Source: Chaunax sp. Z400
Lineage: Eukaryota; Chordata; Actinopteri; Lophiiformes; Chaunacidae
Reading direction: 5' to 3'
DNA: 64,000 nt
Assembly (NCBI GenBank): GCA_037577475.1
Contig: CM075206.1
Location: 7,845,459-7,909,458 of the forward strand
Below the pieces are notes generated by a model. That model made no database searches, was not told where the DNA came from, and worked only from the letters and a program-made list of their open reading frames with translations. A program made the position numbers and the translations under genes. This document shows, in pieces, positions 1 to 12,233 of this stretch. Numbering within the stretch: the stretch's first letter is position 1; each line of letters starts with the position of its first letter.

Positions 1-2130
1 CTAACCCTAGCTCAAACCCTAAACCTAACCCTAGCTCAAACCCTAACCCTAACCCTAGCTCAAACCCTAACCCTAACCCTAGCTCAAACCCTAACCCTAA
101 CCCTAACCCTAGCTCAAACCCTAACCCTAACCCTAACCCTAGCTCAAACCCTAACCCTAACCCTAACCCTAGCTCAAACCCTAACCCTAACCCTAGCTCA
201 AACCCTAACCCTAACCCTAACCCTAGCTCAAACCCTAACCCTAACCCTAACCCTAGCTCAAAACCCTAACCCTAACCCTAACCCTAGCTCAAACCCTAAC
301 CCTAACCCTAGCTCAAACCCTAACCCTAACACTAACCCTAGCTCAAACCCTAACACTAACCCTAACCCTAACACTAGCTCAAACCCTAACCCTAACCCTA
401 CCTCAAAACCCTAACCCTAACCCTAACCCTAGCTCAAACCCTAACCCTAACCCTAACCCTAGCTCAAACCCTAACCCTAACCCTAACCCTAGCTCAAACC
501 CTAACCCTAACCCTAACCCTAGCTCAAACCCTAACCCTAGCTCAAACCCTAACCCTAACCCTAACCCTAGCTCAAACCCTAACCCTAACCCTAACCCTAG
601 CTCAAACCCTAACCCTAACCCTAACCCTAACCCTAGCTCAAACCCTAACCCTAACCCTACCTCAAAACCCTAACCCTAACCCTAACCCTAGCTCAAACCC
701 TAACCCTAACCCTAACCCTAGCTCAAACCCTAACCCTAACCCTAACCCTAGCTCAAACCCTAACCCTAACCCTAACCCTAGCTCAAACCCTAACCCTAGC
801 TCAAACCCTAACCCTAACCCTAGCTCCAACCCTAACCCTAACCCTAGCTCAAACCCTAACCCTAACCCTAACCCTAACCCTAGCTCAAACCCTAACCCTA
901 ACCCTAACCCTAGCTCAAAACCCTAACCCTAACCCTAACCCTAGCTCAAACCCTAAGCCTAACCCTAGCTCAAACCCTAACCCTAACCCTAACCCTAGCT
1001 CAAACCCTAACCCTAACCCTAACCCTAGCTCAAAACCCTAACCCTAACCCTAACCCTAGCTCAAACCCTAACCCTAACCCTAGCTCAAACCCTAACCCTA
1101 ACACTAACCCTAGCTCAAACCCTAACACTAACCCTAACCCTAACCCTAGCTCAAACCCTAACCCTAACCCTACCTCAAAACCCTAACCCTAACCCTAACC
1201 CTAGCTCAAACCCTAACCCTAACCCTAACCCTAACCCTAGCTCAAACCCTAACCCTAACCCTAACCCTAGCTCAAACCCTAACCCTAGCTCAAACCCTAA
1301 CCCTAGTTCAAACCCTAACCCTAACCCTAGCTCAAACCCTAACCCTAACCCTAGCTCAAACCCTAACCCTAACCCTAACCCTAGCTCAAACCCTAACCCT
1401 AACCCTAACCCTAGCTCAAACCCTAACCCTAGCTCAAACCCTAACCCTAGCTCAAACCCTAACCCTAACCCTAACCCTAGTTCAAACCCTAACCCTATCC
1501 CTAGCTCAAACCCTAACCCTAACCGTAGCTCAAACCCTAACCCTAACCCTAACCCTAGCTCAAACCCTAACCCTAGCTCAAACCCTAACCCTAACCCTAG
1601 CTCAAACCCTAACCCTAACCCTAACCCTAGCTCAAACCCTAACCCTAACCCTAGCTCAAACCCTAACCCTAACCCTAACCCTAGCTCAAACCCTAACCCT
1701 AACCCTAACCCTAGCTCAAACCCTAACCCTAGCTCAAACCCTAACCCTAACCCTAACCCTAGTTCAAACCCTAACCCTAACCCTAGCTCAAACCCTAACC
1801 CTAACCCTAGCTCAAACCCTAACCCTAACCCTAACCCTAGCTCAAACCCTAACCCTAACCCTAACCCTAGCTCAAACCCTAACCCTAACCCTAGCTCAAA
1901 CCCTAACCCTAACCCTAACCCTAGCTCAAACCCTAACCCTAACCCTAACCCTAGCTCAAAACCCTAACCCTAACCCTAACCCTAGCTCAAACCCTAACCC
2001 TAACCCTAGCTCAAACCCTAACCCTAACACTAACCCTAGCTCAAACCCTAACACTAACCCTAACCCTAACCCTAGCTCAAACCCTAACCCTAACCCTACC
2101 TCAAAACCCTAACCCTAACCCTAACCCTAG
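1..2130. repeat. Left-end subdomain with a three-copy CACTAA / CCCTACCTCAAAA cassette
   Basis: AACACTAAC occurs at 328, 1100 and 2026. In each case CCCTACCTCAAAA follows 68 bases later (396, 1168, 2094). Copies are therefore 772 and 926 bases apart. A fourth CCCTACCTCAAAA without the CACTAA partner is at 655. The linked variants mark one ancestral segment copied by unequal exchange or a similar process (inference). CCCTACCTC replaces the usual CCCTAGCTC, and I saw this form only in the first 2.1 kb. Confidence 0.8.
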
Positions 2131-3300
2131 CTCAAACCCTAACCCTAACCCTAACCCTAGCTCAAACCCTAACCCTAACCCTAACCCTAGCTCAAACCCT
2201 AACCCTAACCCTAACCCTAGCTCAAACACTAACCCTAACCCTAGCTCAAACCCTAACCCTAACCCTAACCCTAGCTCATACCCTAACCCTAACCCTAACC
2301 CTAGCTCAAACCCTAACCCTAACCCTAACCCTAGCTCAAACACTAACCCTAACCCTAGCTCAAACCCTAACCCTAACCCTAACCCTAGCTCAAACCCTAA
2401 CCCTAACCCTAACCCTAGCTCAAACCCTAACCCTAGCTCAAACCCTAACCCTAACCCTAACCCTAGTTCAAACCCTAACCCTAACCCTAGTTCAAACCCT
2501 AACCCTAACCCTAGCTCAAACCCTAACCCTAGCTCAAACCCTAACCCTAACCCTAACCCTAGCTCAAACCCTAACCCTAACCCTAACCCTAGTTCAAACC
2601 CTAACCCTAACCCTAGTTCAAACCCTAACCCTAACCCTAGCTCAAACCCTAACCCTAACCCTAGCTCAAACCCTAACCCTAGCTCAAACCCTAACCCTAA
2701 CCCTAGCTCAAACCCGAACCCTAACCCTAACCCTAGCTCAAACCCTAACCCTAGCTCAAACCCTAACCCTAACCCTAACCCTAGCTCAAACCCTAACCCT
2801 AACCCTAACCCTAGCTCAAACCCTAACCCTAGCTCAAACCCTAACCCTAACCCTAACCCTAGTTCAAACCCTAACCCTAACCCTAGCTCAAACCCTAACC
2901 CTAACCCTAGCTCAAACACTAACCCTAACCCTAGCTCAAACCTTAACCCTAACCCTAACCCTAGCTCAAACCCTAACCCTAACCCTAACCCTAGCTCAAA
3001 CCCTAAACCTAGCTCAAACACTAACCCTAACCCTAACCCTAGCTCAAACCCTAACCCTAGCTCAAACCCTAACCCTAACCCTAACCCTAGCTCAAACCCT
3101 AACCCTAACCCTAGCTCAAATCCTAACCCTAACCCTAACCCTAGCTCAAACTCTAACCCTAGTTCAAACCCTAAACCTAACCCTAGCTCAAACCCTAACC
3201 CTAACCCTAGCTCAAACCCTAACCCTAACCCTAACCCTAGCTCAAACCCTAACCCTAACCCTAACCCTAGCTCAAACCCTAAACCCTAACCCTAACCCTA
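1450..3300. repeat. Higher-order domain A, copy 1
   Basis: Marker order: CCCTATCCC (1496), CCGTAGCTC (1523), CCCGAACC (2713), AAACCTAGCTCAAACAC (about 3005-3021) and the shifted join CTCAAACCCTAAACCC (about 3271-3286). The same markers in the same order recur near 10004-11750 and 13461-15210. Offset to the second copy is 8508 at the first markers and 8464 at the last. The 44-base change fits whole hexamers plus two extra A bases, from CTCAAAA variants seen here. This copy also carries the third CACTAA cassette, at 2026-2110. Confidence 0.75.
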
Positions 3301-5460
3301 GCTCAAACCCTAACCCTAACCCTAACCCTAGCTCAAACCCTAACCCTAACCCTAGCTCAAACCCTAACCCTAACCCTAACCCTAGCTCAAACACTAACCC
3401 TAACCCTAGCTCAAACCCTAACCCTAACCCTAACCCTAACCCTAGCTCAAACCCTAACCCTAACCCTAACCCTAGCTCAAACCCTAACCCTAGCTCAAAC
3501 CCTAACCCTAACCCTAACCCTAGTTCAAACCCTAACCCTAACCCTAGCTCAAACCCTAACCCTAACCCTAGCTCAAACCCTAACCCTAACCCTAACCCTG
3601 GCTCAAACCCTAACCCTAACCCTAGCTCAAACCCTAACCCTAACCCTAACCCTAGCTCAAACCCTAACCCTAACCCTAACCCTAGCTCAAACCCTAACCC
3701 TAACCCTAACCCTAGCTCAAACACTAACCCTAACCCTAGCTCAAACCCTAACCCTAACCCTAACCCTAGCTCAAACCCTAACCCTAACCCTAACCCTAGT
3801 TCAAACCCTAACCCTAACCCTAGCTCAAACCCTAACCCTAACCCTAGCTCAAACCCTAACCCTAACCCTAACCCTGGCTCAAACCCTAACCCTAACCCTA
3901 GCTCAAACCCTAACCCTAACCCTAACCCTAGCTCAAACCCTAACCCTAACCCTAACCCTAGCTCAAACCCTAACCCTAACCCTAACCCTAGCTCAAACAC
4001 TAACCCTAACCCTAGCTCAAACCCTAACCCTAACCCTAACCCTAGCTCATACCCTAACCCTAACCCTAACCCTAGCTCAAACCCTAACCCTAACCCTAAC
4101 CCTAGCTCAAACCCTAACCCTAACCCTAGCTCAAACCCTAACCATAGCTCAAACCCTAACCCTAACCCTAGCTCACACCCTAACCCTAGCTCAAACCCTA
4201 ACCCTAACCCTAGCTCAAACCCTAACCCTAGCTCAAACCCTAACCCTAACCCTAGCTCAAACCCTAACCCTAACCCTAACCCTAACCCTAGCTCAAACCC
4301 TAACCCTAACCCTAGCTCAAACCCTAACCCTAGCTCAAACCCTAACCCTAACCCTAGCTCAAACCCTAACTCTAACCCTAACCCTAGCTCAAACCCTAAC
4401 CCTAACCCTAGCTCAAACCCAAACCCTAACCCTAACCCTAGCTCAAACCCTAACCCTAACCCTAACCCTAGCTCAAACCCTAACCCTAACCCTAGCTCAA
4501 ACCCTAACCCTAACCCTAGCTCAAACCCTAACCCTAACCCTAGCTCAAACCCTAACCCTAACCCTAACCCTAGCTCAAACCCTAACCCTAACCCTAGCTC
4601 AAAACCCTAACCCTAACCCTAACCCTAGCTCAAACCCTAACCCTAACCCTAACCCTAGCTCAAACCCTAACCCTAGCTCAAACCCTAACCCTAACCCTAA
4701 CCCTAGCTCAAACCCTAACCCTAACCCTAGCTCAAACCCTAACCCTAACCCTAACCCTAGCTCAAACCCTAACCCTAGCTCAAACCCTAACCCTAACCCT
4801 AGCTCAAACCCTAACCTTAACCCTAACCCTGGCTCAAACCCTAACCCTAACCCTAGCTCAAACCCTAACCCTAGCTCAAACCCTAACCCTAACCCTAACC
4901 CTAGCTCAAACCCTAACCCTAACCCTAACCCTAGCTCAAACCCTAACCCTAGCTCAAACCCTAACCCTAACCCTAACCCTAGCTCAAACCCTAACCCTAA
5001 CCCTAACCCTAGCTCAAACCCTAACCCTAACCCTAACCCTAGTTCAAACCCTAACCCTAACCCTAGTTCAAACCCTAACCCTAACCCTAGCTCAAACCCT
5101 AACCCTAACCCTAGCTCAAACCCTAACCCTAACCCTAACCCTAGCTCAAACCCTAACCCTAACCCTAGTTCAAACCCTAACCCTAACCCTAGCTCAAACC
5201 CTAACCCTAACCCTAACCCTAGCTCAAACCCTAACCCTAACCCTAACCCTAACCCTAACCCTAACCCCTAACCCTAACCCCTAACCCTAACCCTAACCCT
5301 AACCCTAGTTCAAACCCTAACCCTAACCCTAGCTCAAACCCTAACCCTAACCCTAGCTCAAACCCTAACCCTAACCCTAGCTCAAACCCTAACCCTAGCT
5401 CAAACCCTAACCCTAACCCTAGCTCAAACCCTAACCCTAACCCTAGCTCAAACCCTAACC
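3272..5460. repeat. Domain B, copy 1 (paralogue at 15193-17440)
   Basis: Shared diagnostic variants: ACCATAGCTC (4141), GCTCACACCC (4171), GCTCAAACCCAAACC (4411), CTAACCTTAACC (4811) with CCTGGCTC, and a pair of CCCC insertions at 5263-5283. Counterparts lie at 15918, 15948, 16188, 16762 and 17238. Offsets are 11921, 11777, 11951 and 11975, so the two copies differ by block gains and losses but keep marker order. Inferred: a segmental copy within the array. Confidence 0.75.
5229..5308 (-). repeat. Longest spacer-free telomeric stretch, copy 1 (80 bases)
   Basis: Thirteen hexamers, 12 CCCTAA and a final CCCTAG, run without a CTCAAA spacer. Two single-C insertions (CCCCTAA) make 80 bases. Elsewhere pure runs reach about 7 hexamers, for example 34529-34570. 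The second copy is at 17204-17283 and has the same two insertions, so it was copied rather than formed twice. Confidence 0.85.
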
Positions 5461-6379
5461 CTAACCCTAACCCTAGCTCAAACCCTAACCCTAACCCTAA
5501 CCCTAACCCTAGCTCAAACCCTAACCCTAACCCTAACCCTAGCTCAAACCCTAACCCTAGCTCAAACCCTAACCCTAACCCTAACCCTAGCTCAAACCCT
5601 AACCCTAACCCTAACCCTAGCTCAAACCCTAACCCTAGCTCAAACCCTAACCCTAACCCTAGCTCAAACCCTAACCCTAACCCTAACCCTAGCTCAAACC
5701 CTAACCCTAACCCTAACCCTAGCTCAAACCCTAACCCTAGCTCAAACCCTAACCCTAACCCTAACGCTAGTTCAAACCCTAACCCTAACCCTAGCTCAAA
5801 CCCTAACCCTAACCCTAACCCTAGCTCAAACCCTAACCCTAACCCTAACCCTAGCTCAAACCCTAACCCTAACCCTAACCCTAGCTCAAACCCTAACCCT
5901 AACCCTAACCCTAGCTCAAACCCTAACCCTAACCCTAACCCTAGCTCAAACCCTAACCCTAACCCTAACCCTAGCTCAAACCCTAACCCTAGCTCAAACC
6001 ATAACCCTAACCCTAACCCTAGCTCAAACCCTAACCCTAGCTCAAACCCTAACCCTAACCCTAACCCTAGCTCAAACACTAACCCTAACCCTAGCTCAAA
6101 CCCTAACCCTAACCCTAACCCTAGCTCAAACCCTAACCCTAACCCTAACCCTAGCTCAAACCCTAACCCTAACCCTAACCCTAGCTCAAACCCTAACCCT
6201 AGCTCAAACCATAACCCTAACCCTAACCCTAGCTCAAACCCTAACCCTAGCTCAAACCCTAACCCTAACCCTAACCCTAGCTCAAACACTAACCCTAACC
6301 CTAGCTCAAACCCTAACCCTAACCCTAACCCTAGCTCAAACCCTAACCCTAACCCTAACCCTAGCTCAAACCCTAACCC

Positions 6380-6850
6380 TAGCTCAAACCCTAACCCTAA
6401 CCCTAACCCTAGTTCAAACCCTAACCCTAACCCTAGCTCAAACCCTAACCCTAACCCTAGCTCAAACACTAACCCTAACCCTAGCTCAAACCTTAACCCT
6501 AACCCTAACCCTAGCTCAAACCCTAACCCTAACCCTAACCCTAGCTCAAACCCTAAACCTAGCTCAAACACTAACCCTAACCCTAACCCTAGCTCAAACC
6601 CTAACCCTAGCTCAAACCCTAACCCTAACCCTAACCCTAGCTCAAACCCTAACCCTAACCCTAGCTCAAATCCTAACCCTAACCCTAACCCTAGCTCAAA
6701 CCCTAACCCTAGTTCAAACCCTAAACCTAACCCTAGCTCAAACCCTAACCCTAACCCTAGCTCAAACCCTAACCCTAACCCTAACCCTAGCTCAAACCCT
6801 AACCCTAACCCTAACCCTAGCTCAAACCCTAAACCCTAACCCTAACCCTA
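6380..6850. repeat. Partial copy of the right half of domain A
   Basis: AAACCTAGCTCAAACAC ends at 6571 and CTCAAACCCTAAACCC starts at 6821, each 3550 bases after the copy at 3021/3271; AGTTCAAACC (6411 vs 2861) has the same offset. The CCCGAACC marker expected near 6263 is absent, so the shared part begins downstream of that point. A CCCTGCTC variant (A lost from CCCTAGCTC) follows at about 6888 and recurs at 9594 and 12655. Confidence 0.7.
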
Positions 6851-7499
6851 GCTCAAACCCTAACCCTAACCCTAACCCTAACCCTAACCCTGCTCAAACC
6901 CTAACCCTAGCTCAAACCCTAACCCTAACCCTAACCCTAGTTCAAACCCTAACCCTAACCCTAGCTCAAACCCTAACCCTAACCCTAGCTCAAACCCTAA
7001 CCCTAACCCTAACCCTAGCTCAAACCCTAACCCTAACCCTAACCCTAGCTCAAACCCTAACCCTAGCTCAAACCCTAACCCTAACCCTAACCCTAGCTCA
7101 AACCCTAACCCTAACCCTAGCTCAAATCCTAACCCTAACCCTAACCCTAGCTCAAACCCTAACCCTAACCCTAACCCTAGTTCAAACCCTAACCCTAACC
7201 CTAGCTCAAACCCTAACCCTAACCCTAGCTCAAACCCTAACCCTAACCCTAGCTCAAACCCTAACCCTAACCCTAACCCTAGTTCAAACCCTAACCCTAA
7301 CCCTAGCTCAAACCCTAACCCTAACCCTAGCTCAAACCCTAACCCTAACCCTAACCCTAGCTCAAACCCTAACCCTAGCTCAAACCCTAACCCTAGTTCA
7401 AACCCTAACCCTAACCCTAGCTCAAACCCTAACCCTAACCCTAGCTCAAACCCTAACCCTAACCCTAACCCTAGCTCAAACCCTAACCCTAACCCTAAC

Positions 7500-9035
7500 C
7501 CTAGCTCAAACCCTAACCCTAGCTCAAACCCTAACCCTAGCTCAAACCCTAACCCTAACCCTAACCCTAGTTCAAACCCTAACCCTAACCCTAGCTCAAA
7601 CCCTAACCCTAACCGTAGCTCAAACCCTAACCCTAACCCTAACCCTAGCTCAAACCCTAACCCTAGCTCAAACCCTAACCCTAACCCTAACCCTAGCTCA
7701 AACCCTAACCCTAACCCTAGCTCAAATCCTAACCCTAACCCTAACCCTAGCTCAAACCCTAACCCTAACCCTAACCCTAGTTCAAACCCTAAACCTAACC
7801 CTAGCTCAAACCCTAACCCTAACCCTAACCCTAGCTCAAACCCTAACCCTAACCCTAACCCTAGCTCAAACCCTAACCCTAACCCTAACCCTAGCTCAAA
7901 CCCTAACCCTAACCCTAACCCTAGCTCAAACCCTAACCCTAACCCTAACCCTAGCTCAAACCCTAACCCTAGCTCAAACCCTAACCCTAACCCTAGCTCA
8001 AACCCTAACCCTAACCCTAACCCTAGCTCAAACCCTAACCCTAACCCTAACCCTAGCTCAAACCCTAACCCTAACCCTAACCCTAGCTCAAACCCTAACC
8101 CTAACCCTAACCCTAGCTCAAACCCTAACCCTAGCTCAAACCCTAACCCTAACCCTAGCTCAAACCCTAACCCTAACCCTAACCCTAGCTCAAACCCTAA
8201 CCCTAACCCTAGCTCAAACCCTAACCCTAACCCTAGCTCAAACCCTAACCCTAACCCTAACCCTAGCTCAAACCCTAACCCTAACCCTAGCTCAAACCCT
8301 AACCCTAACCCTAACCCTAGCTCAAACCCTAACCCTAGCTCAAACCCTAACCCTAACCCTAACCCTAGTTCAAACCCTAACCCTAACCCTAGCTCAAACC
8401 GTAACCCTAACCCTAGCTCAAACCCTAACCCTAACCCTAACCCTAGCTCAAACCCTAACCCTAGCTCAAACCCTAACCCTAGTTCAAACCCTAACCCTAA
8501 CCCTAGCTCAAACCCTAACCCTAACCCTAGCTCAAACCCTAACCCTAACCCTAACCCTAGCTCAAACCCTAACCCTAACCCTAACCCTAGCTCAAACCCT
8601 AACCCTAGCTCAAACCCTAACCCTAGCTCAAACCCTAACCCTAACCCTAACCCTAGTTCAAACCCTAACCCTAACCCTAGCTCAAACCCTAACCCTAACC
8701 GTAGCTCAAACCCTAACCCTAACCCTAACCCTAGCTCAAACCCTAACCCTAGCTCAAACCCTAACCCTAACCCTAACCCTAGCTCAAACCCTAACCCTAA
8801 CCCTAGCTCAAATCCTAACCCTAACCCTAACCCTAGCTCAAACCCTAACCCTAACCCTAACCCTAGTTCAAACCCTAAACCTAACCCTAGCTCAAACCCT
8901 AACCCTAACCCTAGCTCAAACCCTAACCCTAACCCTAACCCTAGCTCAAACCCTAACCCTAACCCTAACCCTAGCTCAAACCCTAACCCTAACCCTAACC
9001 CTAGCTCAAACCCTAACCCTAACCCTAACCCTAGT
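7500..9035. repeat. Tandem block with an offset of about 1086 bases
   Basis: CCGTAGCTC (7613, 8699), CTCAAATCC (7721, 8807) and AGTTCAAACCCTAAACC (GTTC at 7780, 8866) each recur at an offset of 1086 bases. Outside these markers the edges are uncertain because consensus units cannot be told apart. CCGTAGCTC also occurs at 1523, 10031 and about 13488, linking this block to domain A. Confidence 0.65.
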
Positions 9036-9172
9036 TCAAACCCTAACCCTAACCCTAGCTCAAACCCTAACCCTAACCCTAGCTCAAACCCTAACCCTAA
9101 CCCTAGCTCAAACCCTAACCCTAACCCTAACCCTAGCTCAAACCCTAACCCTAGCTCAAACCCTAACCCTAA

Positions 9173-12100
9173 CCTTAACCCTAGCTCAAACCCTAACCCT
9201 AACCCTAACCCTGGCTCAAACCCTAACCCTAACCCTAGCTCAAACCCTAACCCTAGCTCAAACCCTAACCCTAACCCTAACCCTTGCTCAAACCCTAACC
9301 CTAACCCTAGCTCAAACCCTAACCCTAACCCTAACCCTAGCTCAAACCCTAACCCTAACCCTAGCTCAAATCCTAACCCTAACCCTAACCCTAGCTCAAA
9401 CCCTAACCCTAGTTCAAACCCTAAACCTAACCCTAGCTCAAACCCTAACCCTAACCCTAGCTCAAACCCTAACCCTAACCCTAACCCTAGCTCAAACCCT
9501 AACCCTAACCCTAACCCTAGCTCAAACCCTAAACCCTAACCCTAACCCTAGCTCAAACCCTAACCCTAACCCTAACCCTAACCCTAACCCTAACCCTGCT
9601 CAAACCCTAACCCTAGCTCAAACCCTAACCCTAACCCTAACCCTAGTTCAAACCCTAACCCTAACCCTAGCTCAAACCCTAACCCTAACCCTAGCTCAAA
9701 CCCTAACCCTAACCCTAACCCTAGCTCAAACCCTAACCCTAACCCTAACCCTAGCTCAAACCCTAACCCTAGCTCAAACCCTAACCCTAACCCTAACCCT
9801 AACCCTAGCTCAAACCCTAACCCTAACCCTAGCTCAAATCCTAACCCTAACCCTAACCCTAGCTCAAACCCTAACCCTAACCCTAACCCTAGCTCAAACC
9901 CTAACCCTAACCCTAACCCTAGCTCAAACCCTAACCCTAGCTCAAACCCTAACCCTAGCTCAAACCCTAACCCTAACCCTAACCCTAGTTCAAACCCTAA
10001 CCCTATCCCTAGCTCAAACCCTAACCCTAACCGTAGCTCAAACCCTAACCCTAACCCTAACCCTAGCTCAAACCCTAACCCTAGCTCAAACCCTAACCCT
10101 AACCCTAGCTCAAACCCTAACCCTAACCCTAACCCTAGCTCAAACCCTAACCCTAACCCTAGCTCAAACCCTAACCCTAACCCTAACCCTAGCTCAAACC
10201 CTAACCCTAACCCTAACCCTAGCTCAAACCCTAACCCTAGCTCAAACCCTAACCCTAACCCTAACCCTAGTTCAAACCCTAACCCTAACCCTAGCTCAAA
10301 CCCTAACCCTAACCCTAGCTCAAACCCTAACCCTAACCCTAACCCTGGCTCAAACCCTAACCCTAACCCTAGCTCAAACCCTAACCCTAACCCTAACCCT
10401 AGCTCAAACCCTAACCCTAACCCTAACCCTAGCTCAAACCCTAACCCTAACCCTAACCCTAGCTCAAACACTAACCCTAACCCTAGCTCAAACCCTAACC
10501 CTAACCCTAACCCTAGCTCATACCCTAACCCTAACCCTAACCCTAGCTCAAACCCTAACCCTAACCCTAACCCTAGCTCAAACCCTAACCCTAACCCTAA
10601 CCCTGGCTCAAACCCTAACCCTAACCCTAGCTCAAACCCTAACCCTAACCCTAACCCTAGTTCAAACCCTAAACCTAACCCTAGCTCAAACCCTAACCCT
10701 AACCCTAGCTCAAACCCTAACCCTAACCCTAACCCTAGCTCAAACCCTAACCCTAACCCTAACCCTAGCTCAAACCCTAACCCTAACCCTAACCCTAGCT
10801 CAAACACTAACCCTAACCCTAGCTCAAACCCTAACCCTAACCCTAACCCTAGCTCAAACCCTAACCCTAACCCTAACCCTAGCTCAAACCCTAACCCTAG
10901 CTCAAACCCTAACCCTAACCCTAACCCTAGTTCAAACCCTAACCCTAACCCTAGTTCAAACCCTAACCCTAACCCTAGCTCAAACCCTAACCCTAGCTCA
11001 AACCCTAACCCTAACCCTAACCCTAGCTCAAACCCTAACCCTAACCCTAACCCTAGTTCAAACCCTAACCCTAACCCTAGTTCAAACCCTAACCCTAACC
11101 CTAGCTCAAACCCTAACCCTAACCCTAGCTCAAACCCTAACCCTAGCTCAAACCCTAACCCTAACCCTAGCTCAAACCCGAACCCTAACCCTAACCCTAG
11201 CTCAAACCCTAACCCTAGCTCAAACCCTAACCCTAACCCTAACCCTAGCTCAAACCCTAACCCTAACCCTAACCCTAGCTCAAACCCTAACCCTAGCTCA
11301 AACCCTAACCCTAACCCTAACCCTAGTTCAAACCCTAACCCTAACCCTAGCTCAAACCCTAACCCTAACCCTAGCTCAAACACTAACCCTAACCCTAGCT
11401 CAAACCTTAACCCTAACCCTAACCCTAGCTCAAACCCTAACCCTAACCCTAACCCTAGCTCAAACCCTAAACCTAGCTCAAACACTAACCCTAACCCTAA
11501 CCCTAGCTCAAACCCTAACCCTAGCTCAAACCCTAACCCTAACCCTAACCCTAGCTCAAACCCTAACCCTAACCCTAGCTCAAATCCTAACCCTAACCCT
11601 AACCCTAGCTCAAACTCTAACCCTAGTTCAAACCCTAAACCTAACCCTAGCTCAAACCCTAACCCTAACCCTAGCTCAAACCCTAACCCTAACCCTAACC
11701 CTAGCTCAAACCCTAACCCTAACCCTAACCCTAGCTCAAACCCTAAACCCTAACCCTAACCCTAGCTCAAACCCTAACCCTAACCCTAACCCTAGCTCAA
11801 ACCCTAACCCTAACCCTAGATCAAACCCTAACCCTAACCCTAACCCTAGCTCAAACACTAACCCTAACCCTAGCTCAAACCCTAACCCTAACCCTAACCC
11901 TAGCTCAAACCCTAACCCTAACCCTAACCCTAGCTCAAACCCTAACCCTAACCCTAACCCTAGCTCAAACCCTAACCCTAGCTCAAACCCTAACCCTAAC
12001 CCTAACCCTAGTTCAAACCCTAACCCTAACCCTAGCTCAAACCCTAACCCTAACCCTAGCTCAAACCCTAACCCTAACCCTAGCTCAAACCCTAACCCTA

Positions 12101-12233
12101 ACCCTAACCCTAGCTCAAACCCTAACCCTAACCCTAACCCTAGCTCAAACCCTAACCCTAACCCTAGCTCAAACCCTAACCCTAACCCTAACCCTAGCTC
12201 AAACCCTAACCCTAGCTCAAACCCTAACCCTAA
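9173..12233. repeat. Large tandem duplication, copy 1 (includes domain A copy 2)
   Basis: CCTTAACC (9173), CCCTTGCTC (9281), CTCAAACCCTAAACCC (9521) and CTCAAATCC (9833) all recur exactly 3061 bases later. From CCCTATCCC (10004) through CCCGAACC (11177), AAACCTAGCTCAAACAC (ends 11485) and CTAGATCAAA (11816) the offset is 3457. The second copy therefore holds 396 extra bases between 9836 and 10004 of this one. Upstream of 9173 the match breaks up with indels. Confidence 0.8.
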
